Source: an uncultured Alphaproteobacteria bacterium (lineage in GTDB: Bacteria; Pseudomonadota; Alphaproteobacteria; UBA7985; CAJQQZ01). From it: a DNA stretch of 45,842 bases. A program made the translations under genes and the position numbers. The stretch spans positions 1 to 45,842 of the forward strand of contig CAJQQZ010000005.1 of NCBI GenBank assembly GCA_905480575.1, read 5' to 3'. This document shows, piece by piece, positions 34,332-42,995 of this stretch. The notes below the pieces were generated by a model. It did not search any database, had not been told where the DNA came from, and saw only the letters and a list, made by a program, of their open reading frames with translations. The first letter of the stretch is position 1; each line of letters opens with the position of its first letter.

Positions 34332-35285
34332 ATGAAAGTAGGATTTATCGGTCTCGGCAACGTAGGCGGCAAGTTGTCCGGCAGCCTTCTGCGCAACGGT
34401 TTCGACATCACCGTACGCGACCTCAGCAAGGAAACGGCGCAACCTTTCCTCGATCAAGGTGCTAAGTGGGCAGAGAGCCCAAAAGAGATGGCAGAAGCCG
34501 TCGATATGATCATCACTTGTTTGCCAAGTCCTGCCGCTTCTGCCGCTGTCATGGAAGCGGAAGACGGAATTCTCGCCGGCCTTTCTGCTGGTAAAATCTG
34601 GGCGGAAATGAGCACCACTGACGAAGCAGAAGTCAAACGCTTAGGAGCTCTCGTAAAAGCCAAAGGCGCAGAGCCCATCGATTGCCCTGTGTCTGGTGGC
34701 TGTCACAGAGCTGCTACGGGTAATATTGCGATCTTTGCTGGCTGTGAGCGCTCAACCTTCGAGAAGGCCCTGCCCGTCTTAACCACAATGGGGCGCCGCA
34801 TCCTTAATACTGGAGACCTCGGATCCGCATCTGTTTTGAAAGTTGTCACCAACTACCTAGCAACAGCAAATCTCATCACTTGCTGTGAAGCGCTTGTCAC
34901 CTGTAAAGCAGCAGGAATGGACCTCAATACATCGTTCGAAGCTATCAAAATTTCATCCGGCAACTCATTTGTTCATGAGACGGAAAGCCAGGTGATCTTG
35001 AACGGTAGCCGCGACATCAATTTCACAATGGACCTCGTCATCAAAGACATGAGCCTCTTCTCTGCTGTTGCGGAACGCGCCAATGTTCCATTGGAAGTCG
35101 CCCCAGTCTTGCTCGACATCTTCAAAGACGGTCAAGAACGTTATGGTCCACGCGAATGGTCACCAAACATCATTAAGCGTCTAGAGGAAGCAACCGGTTT
35201 GGATATTCGTGCTGCGGGCTTCCCTGCCGAAATGCTAGACGACGAACCGGAGGAGCCCGGTTACGAGGTGGTTCCACAACGTTAA
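34332..35285 (+). CDS. NAD(P)-dependent beta-hydroxyacid dehydrogenase family protein
   Basis: The Rossmann motif is GFIGLGNVGGKLSGSLL, the standard substrate signature IDCPVSGGCHRA is intact, and the catalytic Lys is in SVLKVVTNYL. A second conserved Lys is in VIKDMSLFS. The frame is open from 34254, but ATG 34332 has GGAG six bases upstream and begins at the Rossmann strand (317 residues); ATG 34320 is possible. The C-terminal tail is longer and more acidic than usual (DDEPEEPG). It sits next to the convergent mandelate-racemase homologue, so it may act on a related hydroxyacid. Confidence 0.86.
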   Translation: MKVGFIGLGNVGGKLSGSLLRNGFDITVRDLSKETAQPFLDQGAKWAESPKEMAEAVDMIITCLPSPAASAAVMEAEDGILAGLSAGKIWAEMSTTDEAEVKRLGALVKAKGAEPIDCPVSGGCHRAATGNIAIFAGCERSTFEKALPVLTTMGRRILNTGDLGSASVLKVVTNYLATANLITCCEALVTCKAAGMDLNTSFEAIKISSGNSFVHETESQVILNGSRDINFTMDLVIKDMSLFSAVAERANVPLEVAPVLLDIFKDGQERYGPREWSPNIIKRLEEATGLDIRAAGFPAEMLDDEPEEPGYEVVPQR

Positions 35286-35290
35286 TAGAG

Positions 35291-36373
35291 CTAAGTGAAC
35301 TTGTAGCGTTCCACCGCTTGTTCATCCCATTCAAGCCCAGCTCCTGGACCATCCAAGGGCTGGGTTTTGCCGTTTTCTATCTGCATCCTGTTTGCCAAAA
35401 CTGGCTCCGCCCAATCAACGTATTCCAACCAATGCCTGGTCGGTGTTACGCACAAGAGATGGACAGAGAATTCCGGGTAAAGGTGTGAAGAGATTGGCAT
35501 CCCCACGGCTTCAGCTAAAGAAACGGATCTCATCCAGCCTGTCACGCCTCCGATTTTCCCTACATCAGGCATAAAATAGTCGCAAGCCCCTGCTTCGAAC
35601 GCCTTAGCAGCTTCATGAGGACCCCAACAGTTTTCGCCTGTTTGAATGGGGATTTCTGAAACGGCACGAACTTCCGCGTGACCTTTATAATCGTCAAATC
35701 TTACCGGCTCCTCAATCCAATCAAGCGTGCTGTCTTTCAATGCAATCGCTCGAACCCGTGCTTCAGTGATGGAGAGGCTTTGATTGTAGTCTGAGAAAAG
35801 GCGGACATCTGGGCCAACCGCAGCTCTTACTGCAGCAACGACGGCGACATCATCCTTTGCGGTAGGGTATCCGAGACGTACCTTGATTGCATCGAACCCC
35901 TCGGCAACCAGCTCTATCGCTTCGGCTGCTGCTTTCTCAGCCCCCATGATGCCGAGACCTTTGCTGTTATAGACCGGCAACTCCATCGGCTTTCCGCCGA
36001 GCAATTTGGCAAGAGGCAATCCTTGTGTTTTCGCTAACAAATCCCACAGAGCCATATCAATGCCGGATAAGGCCATGCCGGTCATCCCTTGAGCTCCCAG
36101 CAAACGAAGGCGTTTTTGGATGTCTTCCTCAATCATGAAGGGGCTTAGGTCTTCACCAACTATCCAATCGGCGAAGTCGGTTAACAAAGCCGTCATGGAA
36201 CGCAAGGCCGCTGACGTGTAACAGAAAACATATGATTTGCCGACAAGACCGTTGTCGCCTTGGATGTCTATCAACACCAATGGGGCGTCGGTTACAGCGC
36301 CACTGGCTGTGTGCAGAGGGCGGCGCATTGGCACCAAAACTGGTCGGGCGGTAAGGGATAAGATTTTTGTCAT
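35291..36373 (-). CDS. mandelate racemase homologue with K166R change
   Basis: The enolase-superfamily enzyme (360 residues) aligns by eye almost end to end with Pseudomonas mandelate racemase (359). Counting from ATG 36373, which overlaps the upstream Nudix stop as ATGA, the key residues fall on the racemase numbers: K164, D195 and N197 (SDYNQSL), E221 (WIEEP), E247 (GEN), D270, H297 (ISSHLYPE) and E317 (HWLEYVD). The KxK second lysine is Arg (K164-V165-R166, codon CGT). In mandelate racemase K166 is the (S)-side general base, so the chemistry is altered or one-sided. It is last in the MFS-Nudix-racemase set beside the hpa cluster. Confidence 0.88.
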   Translation of the reverse strand: MTKILSLTARPVLVPMRRPLHTASGAVTDAPLVLIDIQGDNGLVGKSYVFCYTSAALRSMTALLTDFADWIVGEDLSPFMIEEDIQKRLRLLGAQGMTGMALSGIDMALWDLLAKTQGLPLAKLLGGKPMELPVYNSKGLGIMGAEKAAAEAIELVAEGFDAIKVRLGYPTAKDDVAVVAAVRAAVGPDVRLFSDYNQSLSITEARVRAIALKDSTLDWIEEPVRFDDYKGHAEVRAVSEIPIQTGENCWGPHEAAKAFEAGACDYFMPDVGKIGGVTGWMRSVSLAEAVGMPISSHLYPEFSVHLLCVTPTRHWLEYVDWAEPVLANRMQIENGKTQPLDGPGAGLEWDEQAVERYKFT

Positions 36374-36861
36374 GAGGTTCTTTCCAATGCTTCCTGGTCT
36401 ATTAGCAACCAATGAGAAGGTTCACGTTCAACGAATTCTTCCCAAATGGTTTTAACGGCATTCCTTTGGCTTGCGAAAATAAGCCGTTCTGTGGCCTGCT
36501 CAAGGCTTACCCATTCATAGATATCGTGTTCCTCGTTCAAAACCACTTCATGACTTTCATCAATGAAGCCAACAAAGACTGGGCTTAACCAAATTGAGTC
36601 GCGATCGATTTCATAGAACTGTTCGCAGATATCAGCAGAGTAGAAACTCGCTGGGGTTAAACTCGTCTCTTCTTTTACCTCACGCAGCGCCGCTTGCCAG
36701 GCTGTTTCATTCTCTTCGATCTTCCCGGCCACCTGTGCCCAGAATGATGATTTCCTATCCGTTCTACGCATGAGTAGAAAGTGGGTATTCTTCCCTCTCC
36801 CCTTCAGTAAGTAGGCAGAAACTCCGCGGACAGCGACAGGGTTAGTTATGTTGACGGTCAT
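36370..36861 (-). CDS. Nudix hydrolase
   Basis: The Nudix box is GKIEENETAWQAALREVKEE followed by TSL, so the late Gly of the consensus is Ser. It should hydrolyse a nucleoside diphosphate derivative with magnesium. The start ATG 36861 is chosen because GGAG lies eight bases upstream (163 residues), although the frame opens four codons earlier. Its 5' end overlaps the MFS gene by 20 bases and its stop overlaps the racemase start, so all three are translated from one mRNA. Confidence 0.88.
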   Translation of the reverse strand: MTVNITNPVAVRGVSAYLLKGRGKNTHFLLMRRTDRKSSFWAQVAGKIEENETAWQAALREVKEETSLTPASFYSADICEQFYEIDRDSIWLSPVFVGFIDESHEVVLNEEHDIYEWVSLEQATERLIFASQRNAVKTIWEEFVEREPSHWLLIDQEALERTS

Positions 36862-38065
36862 GAAAGTCTCCACGCTTCAGGAAAACTACTATCATCACAA
36901 CGACGCCAAAAATGCCAGAGATGACGAGCGAACCTGCAACACCAAACAAGGAACCAAGGCCACCGAGAATAAAGGCACCGATGGCAGGGACTCCTAAAGA
37001 AACAGTAGTCCAGATCGACATAACTCGACCGCGGTGATTGTCATCTGTTGTCACTTGCAATTGGGTTTGAGCCATAATTCCAATAAAAGTGGCTAAAAAG
37101 CCCATACTTGCGGCAAGGATTGAGGCAATGATCATATCGTTGGTTACCCCCAACATCAGAAGCACAAAACAAGCCGCCACTAAAATCAAGGCCATAACCA
37201 ACAGCGAGCCCTGTTTACTTGAGCGAAAAACCTGCAAATAGATCCCAAGACAAGCGGCCCCCGCGCCCGATGCTGCGGTCAATGTTGCCAAGCCTTCCGC
37301 GCCTGAGTTCAATACTGCGCCAGCATAGGCGGGTAGAATTTCGAAGAAACTTCGCCCCAGCAACCCGTTGAGAGCGGTCACAAGGACTATCATTGCGGCC
37401 CCCGGAAGCTGTAGAAGGTAAACAATCCCATCGACAAGTTCGCGCCCAAGAGATTGCCTTTTCAAAGGCTTACCTTCTTTTGGCGTAAGGACGACTCTCG
37501 TGAAGAAAAGCACATAAAAAATACTGCAGAATGCCGAGGCAAAAAAGGAGAAAGCAACACCGTACTGAGCGATGATTACGCCACCAACAAGTGGGCCGAC
37601 AATTCTTGCGAAATTGAAAACAAGAGCGCCTAGCCCAGCTGCACTCAAGTACAAGCTCTTCGGCACTAGTCTTGGCATAACAGACAACCGCATGGGGCTG
37701 TAGGCAGCAACGAGAACACCATGCAAAAGGCTAAAGACGATCATGAAGGAAATTGATAACTCGCCCCAGTAACTCCCCGCTGCGAAAGCGAGTGAGATCA
37801 AACCTTGGCCCGACGTAATCGCCATCATGGTGCGTTTCAAACGCCAACGATCCGCGAAAACCCCAAAAATCGGCGTCAGAAAGAAAGTCGGCGCCAAGGT
37901 GGAGGCAATGATCAGTCCCGTCCAGAAGGGAGACTGAGTAATCTCCCAAGCGGCCCAACCCAAGGCAACTTTGAAAACCCAAAAGCCGATGGTCGAAAAC
38001 CACCCACATATAAAGTAAGCGCGGTAAGCCGGGAGTTGTAAAGCTGAAGTAAGTTCTTTGCTCAT
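36842..38065 (-). CDS. MFS transporter (MFS_3/EntS-like)
   Basis: The 407-residue protein has about twelve spans and the family's loop 2-3 signature FGVFADRWRLKRTMM, typical of the EntS-type exporters. The substrate is unknown. ATG 38065 is 53 bases after the SDR stop, so it may continue the hpa operon. The next genes (Nudix, racemase homologue) overlap it. An aromatic acid or its product would be a reasonable cargo given the neighbours; this is inference. Confidence 0.88.
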   Translation of the reverse strand: MSKELTSALQLPAYRAYFICGWFSTIGFWVFKVALGWAAWEITQSPFWTGLIIASTLAPTFFLTPIFGVFADRWRLKRTMMAITSGQGLISLAFAAGSYWGELSISFMIVFSLLHGVLVAAYSPMRLSVMPRLVPKSLYLSAAGLGALVFNFARIVGPLVGGVIIAQYGVAFSFFASAFCSIFYVLFFTRVVLTPKEGKPLKRQSLGRELVDGIVYLLQLPGAAMIVLVTALNGLLGRSFFEILPAYAGAVLNSGAEGLATLTAASGAGAACLGIYLQVFRSSKQGSLLVMALILVAACFVLLMLGVTNDMIIASILAASMGFLATFIGIMAQTQLQVTTDDNHRGRVMSIWTTVSLGVPAIGAFILGGLGSLFGVAGSLVISGIFGVVVMIVVFLKRGDFHDRQHN

Positions 38066-38118
38066 GGCTCTAATTTAGGTGCCTCACATTGAGATCAAGA
38101 GATGATCCCAAAATCATT

Positions 38119-38856
38119 TTAGGCATAGATATAGCCACCGGAAACAATTTGGTTTTCACCGGTCATATAGGTGTTGCGATTGCTGGCTGCCATAAGCACA
38201 AACTCAGCAATTTCTTCTGGCTTTGCGCCGCGCCCCAAAGGAGAAGCTTTGGCGAGTTCTGGAAGAAATCCAGCTGCTGCTGCTTTCTGGGTCGCCATAC
38301 CTGCAGGTGCAACGGAGTTTACAAGAATCTGGTCCGCAGCCACTTCATGAGCGAAGGATTTGGTCAAACTGACTACGGCGGCTTTTGTCGCTGCATAGTG
38401 CGCATTTTGGGGATGAGCTTTAAAAGCATCAACGGATGTGATGTTGACAATGCGCCCAGCGACCTCGGGAGGATTGGTGTATTGGCGCATATGGTACACC
38501 GCTGCCACCATCATGTGGTAGGTGCCCTTTATGTTGACCGCATTCTCGAGATCCCATTCTTCATCGGTTACTTCGAGAATAGCTTTTCGAGGATAGACAG
38601 CCGCTGAGTTAATCAGGGAATGAACACGACCCAATTGAGAAACAGCTTCATCAAAAGCTTTGTGGCAGGCCTCACTTGTCCGTATGTCCGCCTTGATTGC
38701 AATGCCGCCAACTTGGCGCGCGACCTCGCTGGCTGCCCCAAGCTCCAGGTCAACGATCGCGATTTTCGCTGCACCACGTTGTTTTGCTAATGTCGCTACT
38801 GTGGCACCAAGTCCGGCACCACCGCCAACAATGACGATATTCTGCCCGTCCAACAC
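38119..38856 (-). CDS. SDR family oxidoreductase linked to hpaD
   Basis: This 245-residue short-chain dehydrogenase has the cofactor motif in [18 protein letters not shown] (the usual TGxxxGxG is GGGAGLG), the catalytic Ser in ITSVDAFK and Tyr-x3-Lys in [10 protein letters not shown]. It starts with GTG 38856, four bases after the hpaD stop. It is not a standard homoprotocatechuate pathway enzyme, so it may oxidise or reduce an upstream aryl substrate. I do not recognise the substrate. Confidence 0.88.
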   Translation of the reverse strand: MLDGQNIVIVGGGAGLGATVATLAKQRGAAKIAIVDLELGAASEVARQVGGIAIKADIRTSEACHKAFDEAVSQLGRVHSLINSAAVYPRKAILEVTDEEWDLENAVNIKGTYHMMVAAVYHMRQYTNPPEVAGRIVNITSVDAFKAHPQNAHYAATKAAVVSLTKSFAHEVAADQILVNSVAPAGMATQKAAAAGFLPELAKASPLGRGAKPEEIAEFVLMAASNRNTYMTGENQIVSGGYIYA

Positions 38857-38860
38857 GCGA

Positions 38861-39844
38861 TTAGTGCGCGATGATGGGTTGAGCTTTCAGATCGGCTTCT
38901 CTGGTTGGGGTGTCTGGGAATTCAGACCCCTCCTCAAACCAAGAGCGTGGAGCAGGTGTACCCCAAAGTGTCTGGCGCTGAGTATCCAACAAGGACCAAC
39001 GGATTGGCTCATGATCCGGATCAACCGTCATGTAGTCAGAAGCATAAAGCTCAATGCGATGATCATCTGGATCTCTGACGTAGAGGAAAAAGGCATTGGA
39101 GATACCATGACGACCAGGGCCACGCTCCATGTTGCCTAAGTATCCTGTCGTCGACATAAGGTCACAAAGATGGATCAAATGTATCGCTGTTGGAAGGAAC
39201 AAAGCCGCGTGATGCAGTCTCGGTCCCATGCCATTAGTAAAGGCCACGTCATGGACAGTTCCTTTGCGATGCATCCACGCGGCCCACATGATGTCGTTGT
39301 CGTCTTCAGCAGTGTACTCGGTTACGCGGAAACCAAGCTCCGAATAGAAATCCACGGACTCCTGAACATTGGGGCTAAAGCAGTTGAAATGATCAAACCG
39401 CAATGGCTGAGCTGCTTTGTATTCTTCATACTTTTGAAGAAGAGATGGAACCTTCTCAATTTCAAAAAAGAACTCAAGCACTGCACCATGATTGTCTCTT
39501 GTTCTGAGTGTACGACCTTGATGTTCGCGTTCGACAAACTCAGCAGGAATGCCTTTGCTCTCGAACCAGACCTTTGCTTTGTCGAGATCTTCTTCAGAAC
39601 CAACCTTAAAGCCCTGCGCGTTACAGACACCAGGCGTGTCAGACTTGCGAAGCACGAAACAGTGATGGTTACGATCTTCCATCGCGCGCAAATAGATCGC
39701 GTCATCAGTCCGCAAGGTCGTTTTGAGACCTAGCGTGTTGTCATAGAAATGCTGGCTCTTATCGAGGTCTGATACAGCGAGATCAACATAAGCACAACGG
39801 ACAGTGTTGAAGGGTGGGGTCAAAGTATAAGGAGGAACTGGCAT
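38861..39844 (-). CDS. hpaD: homoprotocatechuate 2,3-dioxygenase, class I extradiol (VOC) type
   Basis: The 327-residue two-domain VOC protein should cleave the ring of 3,4-dihydroxyphenylacetate using Fe(II) or Mn(II). Metal ligands fit the class I enzyme: H152 (DHFNCFSP), H211 or H212 (LHHAALFL) and E265 (HRIELYASD), with spacing like the Brevibacterium enzyme (155/214/267). Escherichia coli instead uses a LigB-type HpaD, so this is the non-homologous form. The start overlaps the hpaE stop (TAATG). The operon context makes the substrate likely. Confidence 0.88.
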   Translation of the reverse strand: MPVPPYTLTPPFNTVRCAYVDLAVSDLDKSQHFYDNTLGLKTTLRTDDAIYLRAMEDRNHHCFVLRKSDTPGVCNAQGFKVGSEEDLDKAKVWFESKGIPAEFVEREHQGRTLRTRDNHGAVLEFFFEIEKVPSLLQKYEEYKAAQPLRFDHFNCFSPNVQESVDFYSELGFRVTEYTAEDDNDIMWAAWMHRKGTVHDVAFTNGMGPRLHHAALFLPTAIHLIHLCDLMSTTGYLGNMERGPGRHGISNAFFLYVRDPDDHRIELYASDYMTVDPDHEPIRWSLLDTQRQTLWGTPAPRSWFEEGSEFPDTPTREADLKAQPIIAH

Positions 39845-41361
39845 TAGGATGCTCCCAATTTTGGAATATTATGATAGCCGGTTGCAAAACCGACATGCTT
39901 GGTTTCCATATAGAATTCAAATGAATATTCACCGCCGTCACGGCCAATACCACTGGCTTTTGTACCACCGAAAGGCGTTGGCAAGTGGCGGACATTTTCT
40001 GAATTAACCCAGATCATGCCTGCTTCAAGCTTTTCGGTGAATCTCATGGCGCGCGTGACATCAGAAGTCCAAACGTATCCCGTCAGACCATAGATGACAT
40101 CATTGGCCATTTTCAAAGCTTCTTCTTCGCTGTCGAATGGGATGACAGTCAGGGCTGGTCCGAAGATCTCTTCTTGTGCGATACGCATCTGATTATTGGC
40201 GTTGGTGAAGAGCGTTGGCTCAACGTAGTACCCCTCGCCCTCTTTCCTTTTACCGCCGACAGCGATGGTCGCGCCGTCTTCCTTCGCGATATCAAAGTAA
40301 GAACAAACTTTATCCATGTGAATTTGATGGATCAAGGGGCCTACCTCAGTTGCAGGATCAAGCGGGTGCCCGACTTTCAAATTTTGAACGCGAACCTTTA
40401 GCTTCTCAACGAAATCATCGTGAACGTTGGATTGAATGAGCAACCGGCTGGAGCAAGTGCAACGTTCTCCGTTCAAGGAGTAAATCATGAAGATTGCAGC
40501 ATCTAACGCGCGATCCAAATCCGCATCATCGAAAACGACAACTGGGTTCTTACCACCGAGTTCAAAGTGAACACGCTTCAATGTTTCGGCTCCTTGGCGC
40601 ATAATGTGCGACCCCGTGGAGCTTTCGCCAACAAAAGCAATTGCTTTGATCGCTGGATGCTCGGTCAACGCCTTACCGGCGTCCTCACCAAAACCATTCA
40701 CTAAGTTCCAGACACCAGGTGGTAGACCGGCTTCTTCTGCTATCTCCATCAAAATACGTGCGGTGATCGGAGAGAACTCAGCAGGTTTGTGAACAACTGT
40801 ACAACCAGCGGCTAGAGCAGGCGCAATCTTCCATGTCGACAGCATGAACGGTGTGTTCCAAGGCGTGATGACACCAACTGGGCCGATTGGAACACGGGTG
40901 GTGACATTCAGAAGCGTCGGGGACGGCAAGGTTTGACCATCGCGCGCTGCTTCGCACTTATCGGCATAATAGCGGAAGTTTTCGGCTCCACGGAGCGCTG
41001 CCTTAGACATAAAGCGGAGTGCTTGGCCCGTGTCTAAGCACTCCAAAAAGGCTATCTCTTCTGCTCGCTCAACAATCTTGTCGGCGATTGAGTGAAGGAT
41101 TTTTTTACGCTCTTTCGCGGCCATGTCGCGCCATGCTGGAAAGGCTGCTTTGGCCGCCTTAGCAGCACGGTCAATGTCAGTTGCTGTACCCTTGGCACAA
41201 TCAACCATTTTCTTGCCATCGACTGGAGACACGACCTCAAAGGTTTCCCCCGCATTCAAAGCGATGTCTTCACCGCCAATGCGATTGCGAACCCCAGTGT
41301 CCTGAACTTTCTTCAGGTACCCAAGCGCTTTATCGATGTTAGTTTGAAGATCAGACAACAC
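39844..41361 (-). CDS. hpaE: 5-carboxymethyl-2-hydroxymuconate semialdehyde dehydrogenase
   Basis: The 505-residue NAD+-dependent aldehyde dehydrogenase has N169 (PWNT), K192 (VHKPAE), the catalytic pair E267 (FELGGKNP) and C301 (NGERCTCSSR), and the C-terminal GGTKASGIGRDGGEYSFEFY segment. It oxidises the ring-cleavage product of HpaD. Its start is GTG 41361, preceded by AAGGAGAAGG and overlapping the hpaF stop by 11 bases. It is flanked by hpaF and hpaD. Confidence 0.93.
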   Translation of the reverse strand: MLSDLQTNIDKALGYLKKVQDTGVRNRIGGEDIALNAGETFEVVSPVDGKKMVDCAKGTATDIDRAAKAAKAAFPAWRDMAAKERKKILHSIADKIVERAEEIAFLECLDTGQALRFMSKAALRGAENFRYYADKCEAARDGQTLPSPTLLNVTTRVPIGPVGVITPWNTPFMLSTWKIAPALAAGCTVVHKPAEFSPITARILMEIAEEAGLPPGVWNLVNGFGEDAGKALTEHPAIKAIAFVGESSTGSHIMRQGAETLKRVHFELGGKNPVVVFDDADLDRALDAAIFMIYSLNGERCTCSSRLLIQSNVHDDFVEKLKVRVQNLKVGHPLDPATEVGPLIHQIHMDKVCSYFDIAKEDGATIAVGGKRKEGEGYYVEPTLFTNANNQMRIAQEEIFGPALTVIPFDSEEEALKMANDVIYGLTGYVWTSDVTRAMRFTEKLEAGMIWVNSENVRHLPTPFGGTKASGIGRDGGEYSFEFYMETKHVGFATGYHNIPKLGAS

Positions 41362-41746
41362 CCTTCTCCTTCAGTTTCTCGTGAATAGAATTACGTTTCA
41401 TATTAGTATTGGCATCGAGCTCTCGGATTTCAAAAGACAGCGCCAGCGGGCGTTCCCCGAAATGAGCTTCTAGATGGGCCTCAATTTTTTGGAACATCAT
41501 GATCGCCGCTGCTTTTCGGACTTTCTCCTCGCGTCCAACACCGACTTTGCCCGCAATATCAATGAAGGCATTGTCGGGATCATCATCAGCGATTGAGTAA
41601 TGTTCGCAACGAACAGCGCGAACACGCAATCCGCCGACCGGAAAGATACCGGTTTCAAGCGCGGCTTCGCGAACAACATCACAAAGGTCCGTCATATCAA
41701 TGGACATTTCGAGATTGGCAGAATATTCAACAGTAAAGTGTGGCAT
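41351..41746 (-). CDS. hpaF: 5-carboxymethyl-2-hydroxymuconate delta-isomerase
   Basis: The 131-residue tautomerase-fold enzyme isomerises 5-carboxymethyl-2-hydroxymuconate. The ATG at 41746 is decisive: it gives a protein beginning Met-Pro (MPHFTVEYSANLEM), and the Pro becomes the catalytic N-terminal residue after Met removal. The frame opens at 41764 but that would bury the Pro. It is the first gene of the leftward hpaF-hpaE-hpaD operon, 12 bases from a likely HpaR site. Confidence 0.93.
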   Translation of the reverse strand: MPHFTVEYSANLEMSIDMTDLCDVVREAALETGIFPVGGLRVRAVRCEHYSIADDDPDNAFIDIAGKVGVGREEKVRKAAAIMMFQKIEAHLEAHFGERPLALSFEIRELDANTNMKRNSIHEKLKEKGVV

Positions 41747-41757
41747 GATTGGACCTG

Positions 41758-41782
41758 TTGACAAAATTAATTAACTTGTTAA
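41758..41782. promoter_or_regulatory. imperfect palindrome between hpaF and hpaG (candidate HpaR operator)
   Basis: TTGACAA (41758-41764) and TTGTTAA (41776-41782) form an inverted repeat with six of seven positions paired, around an A+T-rich centre containing TTAATTAA. MarR proteins bind such palindromes. It lies just before the hpaF start and about 60 bases before hpaG, so it can repress both directions. Confidence 0.45.
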
Positions 41783-41839
41783 GCATTTCCTATCCGACGC
41801 ACGACGTCAAGTATGTTTTATTCAGATAGGAAAAGAGAA

Positions 41840-42526
41840 ATGGCCTTTTGTGGTTTGGACTTACCTGGTGGCTTAGATCGCCCTGGCATGATTTTCTGTG
41901 TTGGTGTTAATTATCCAGCCCGCAATGAAGAGTATAAAGACGGCAAAGAACTGCCTCCTTTTCCAAGCCTTTTCCCGCGTAGCCCCTTCTCTTTTGTCGG
42001 TCATGAAGAGCCGATCATCCTCGTCCCGGAATCAGAGCAATTTGATTATGAAGGCGAGATTGCACTCATCATTGGCAAAGGTGGCCGCCGCATTCCAAGA
42101 GATCAAGCAAGAGAGCACATCCACGGTCTAACCCTCTGTAACGAAGGTTCATATCGTGATTGGATCCGCCATGCGAAATTCAACGTCACTCAGGGTAAAA
42201 ACTGGGACCGTTCCGGATCACTGGGCCCATCAGTTGTTCCCATCGACGAAATCGAAGACCTGAACAATCTTGATCTCGAAACATGGGTCAACGGCGAGTT
42301 GCGCCAGAAAGACAATACGGGTCGCATGATCTTCCCGATTGATTATATCATCAACTATATCTCTACATTCACGACATTGACACCTGGCGACATAATCGTA
42401 ACGGGCACTCCAGTCGGTGCTGGCGCGCGTTTTGACCCACCAAAGTGGTTGAAGGAAGGTGATGAGGTGATCGTGAAATGCCCACAAATTGGCGAGCTTA
42501 GAAACGTCGTCAAAGCCGAAGGTTAG
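41840..42526 (+). CDS. hpaG: fumarylacetoacetate hydrolase family decarboxylase/isomerase, single-domain HpaG type
   Basis: It should decarboxylate 5-oxopent-3-ene-1,2,5-tricarboxylate to a hydroxy-heptadienedioate and isomerise it. The FAH domain is seen in GMIFCVGVNYPARNEEY, the metal Glu pair in DYEGEIALIIGKGG, and VTGTPVGAG. The last metal-ligand Asp of the N-D-x-x-x-R-D motif is Glu here (NEGSYRDW). Escherichia coli HpaG has two fused FAH halves, while this has one (228 residues from ATG 41840, with AGGAAAAGAG upstream; the frame opens at 41813). It is divergent from hpaF and five bases before hpaR. Confidence 0.85.
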   Translation: MAFCGLDLPGGLDRPGMIFCVGVNYPARNEEYKDGKELPPFPSLFPRSPFSFVGHEEPIILVPESEQFDYEGEIALIIGKGGRRIPRDQAREHIHGLTLCNEGSYRDWIRHAKFNVTQGKNWDRSGSLGPSVVPIDEIEDLNNLDLETWVNGELRQKDNTGRMIFPIDYIINYISTFTTLTPGDIIVTGTPVGAGARFDPPKWLKEGDEVIVKCPQIGELRNVVKAEG

Positions 42527-42531
42527 TCTCG

Positions 42532-42978
42532 TTGTCCCAAGACAACCTAATCCCCAAAGACACCAACCGCTCGCTTCCCATCGCTCTGCTCAGGGCTCGA
42601 GAAGTGGTGATGTCTCAGTTTCGTCCTATGTTGGCGGAGCATGGTTTTAATGAGCAACAATGGCGGGTTGTTAGAGTGCTCAGTGAAACCGGCGCCATCG
42701 ACCAGACTGAACTCGCGGAACGGGCCTCATTGTTGGGACCAAGCCTGACCAGAATCGTTGCTGCCCTTTCACAGCGTGGTCTCGTTACGCAAGAGAGGGA
42801 CACAGCGGATCAAAGGCGACGATTGATCGCTCTTACTCCCGAGGGTGAAACCACCATTACAGCGATCTTGCCAGAAAGCCAGGAAATCTACGCGAAACTA
42901 GAATCCAGCATTGGAAAAGAGAAAATCGCGTCCTTGTTGGATCTCTTAGAAGAGGTCACAAAGAAGAAGCGTTTTTAG
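42532..42978 (+). CDS. hpaR: MarR family regulator of homoprotocatechuate degradation
   Basis: The 148-residue winged-helix regulator starts SQDNLIPKDTNRSLPIALL, then continues with REVVMSQFRPMLAEHGFNEQ, which matches the HpaR subgroup. The recognition helix is in LGPSLTRIVAALSQRGLV and the wing in RDTADQRRRLIALT. The start is TTG 42532, five bases after hpaG. It probably represses hpaFED and hpaGR until homoprotocatechuate or a related acid binds. A hairpin (43003-43017) lies after it but belongs to the 3' end of the convergent amidase gene. Confidence 0.92.
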   Translation: MSQDNLIPKDTNRSLPIALLRAREVVMSQFRPMLAEHGFNEQQWRVVRVLSETGAIDQTELAERASLLGPSLTRIVAALSQRGLVTQERDTADQRRRLIALTPEGETTITAILPESQEIYAKLESSIGKEKIASLLDLLEEVTKKKRF

Positions 42979-42995
42979 ACGAAGAAATTCTCCTT

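Noticed and set aside
28516-36373. A complete mandelate pathway (racemase, dehydrogenase, benzoylformate decarboxylase)
   Set aside because: The racemase has the K166R change, the ThDP enzyme lacks a recognisable equivalent of the second active His, no FMN mandelate dehydrogenase is present, and the genes are about 5 kb apart in different operons.
38089-38607. Open frame of 172 codons on the plus strand antisense to the SDR gene
   Set aside because: The SDR has full catalytic motifs on the other strand, and this frame is Cys-rich with no recognisable fold.
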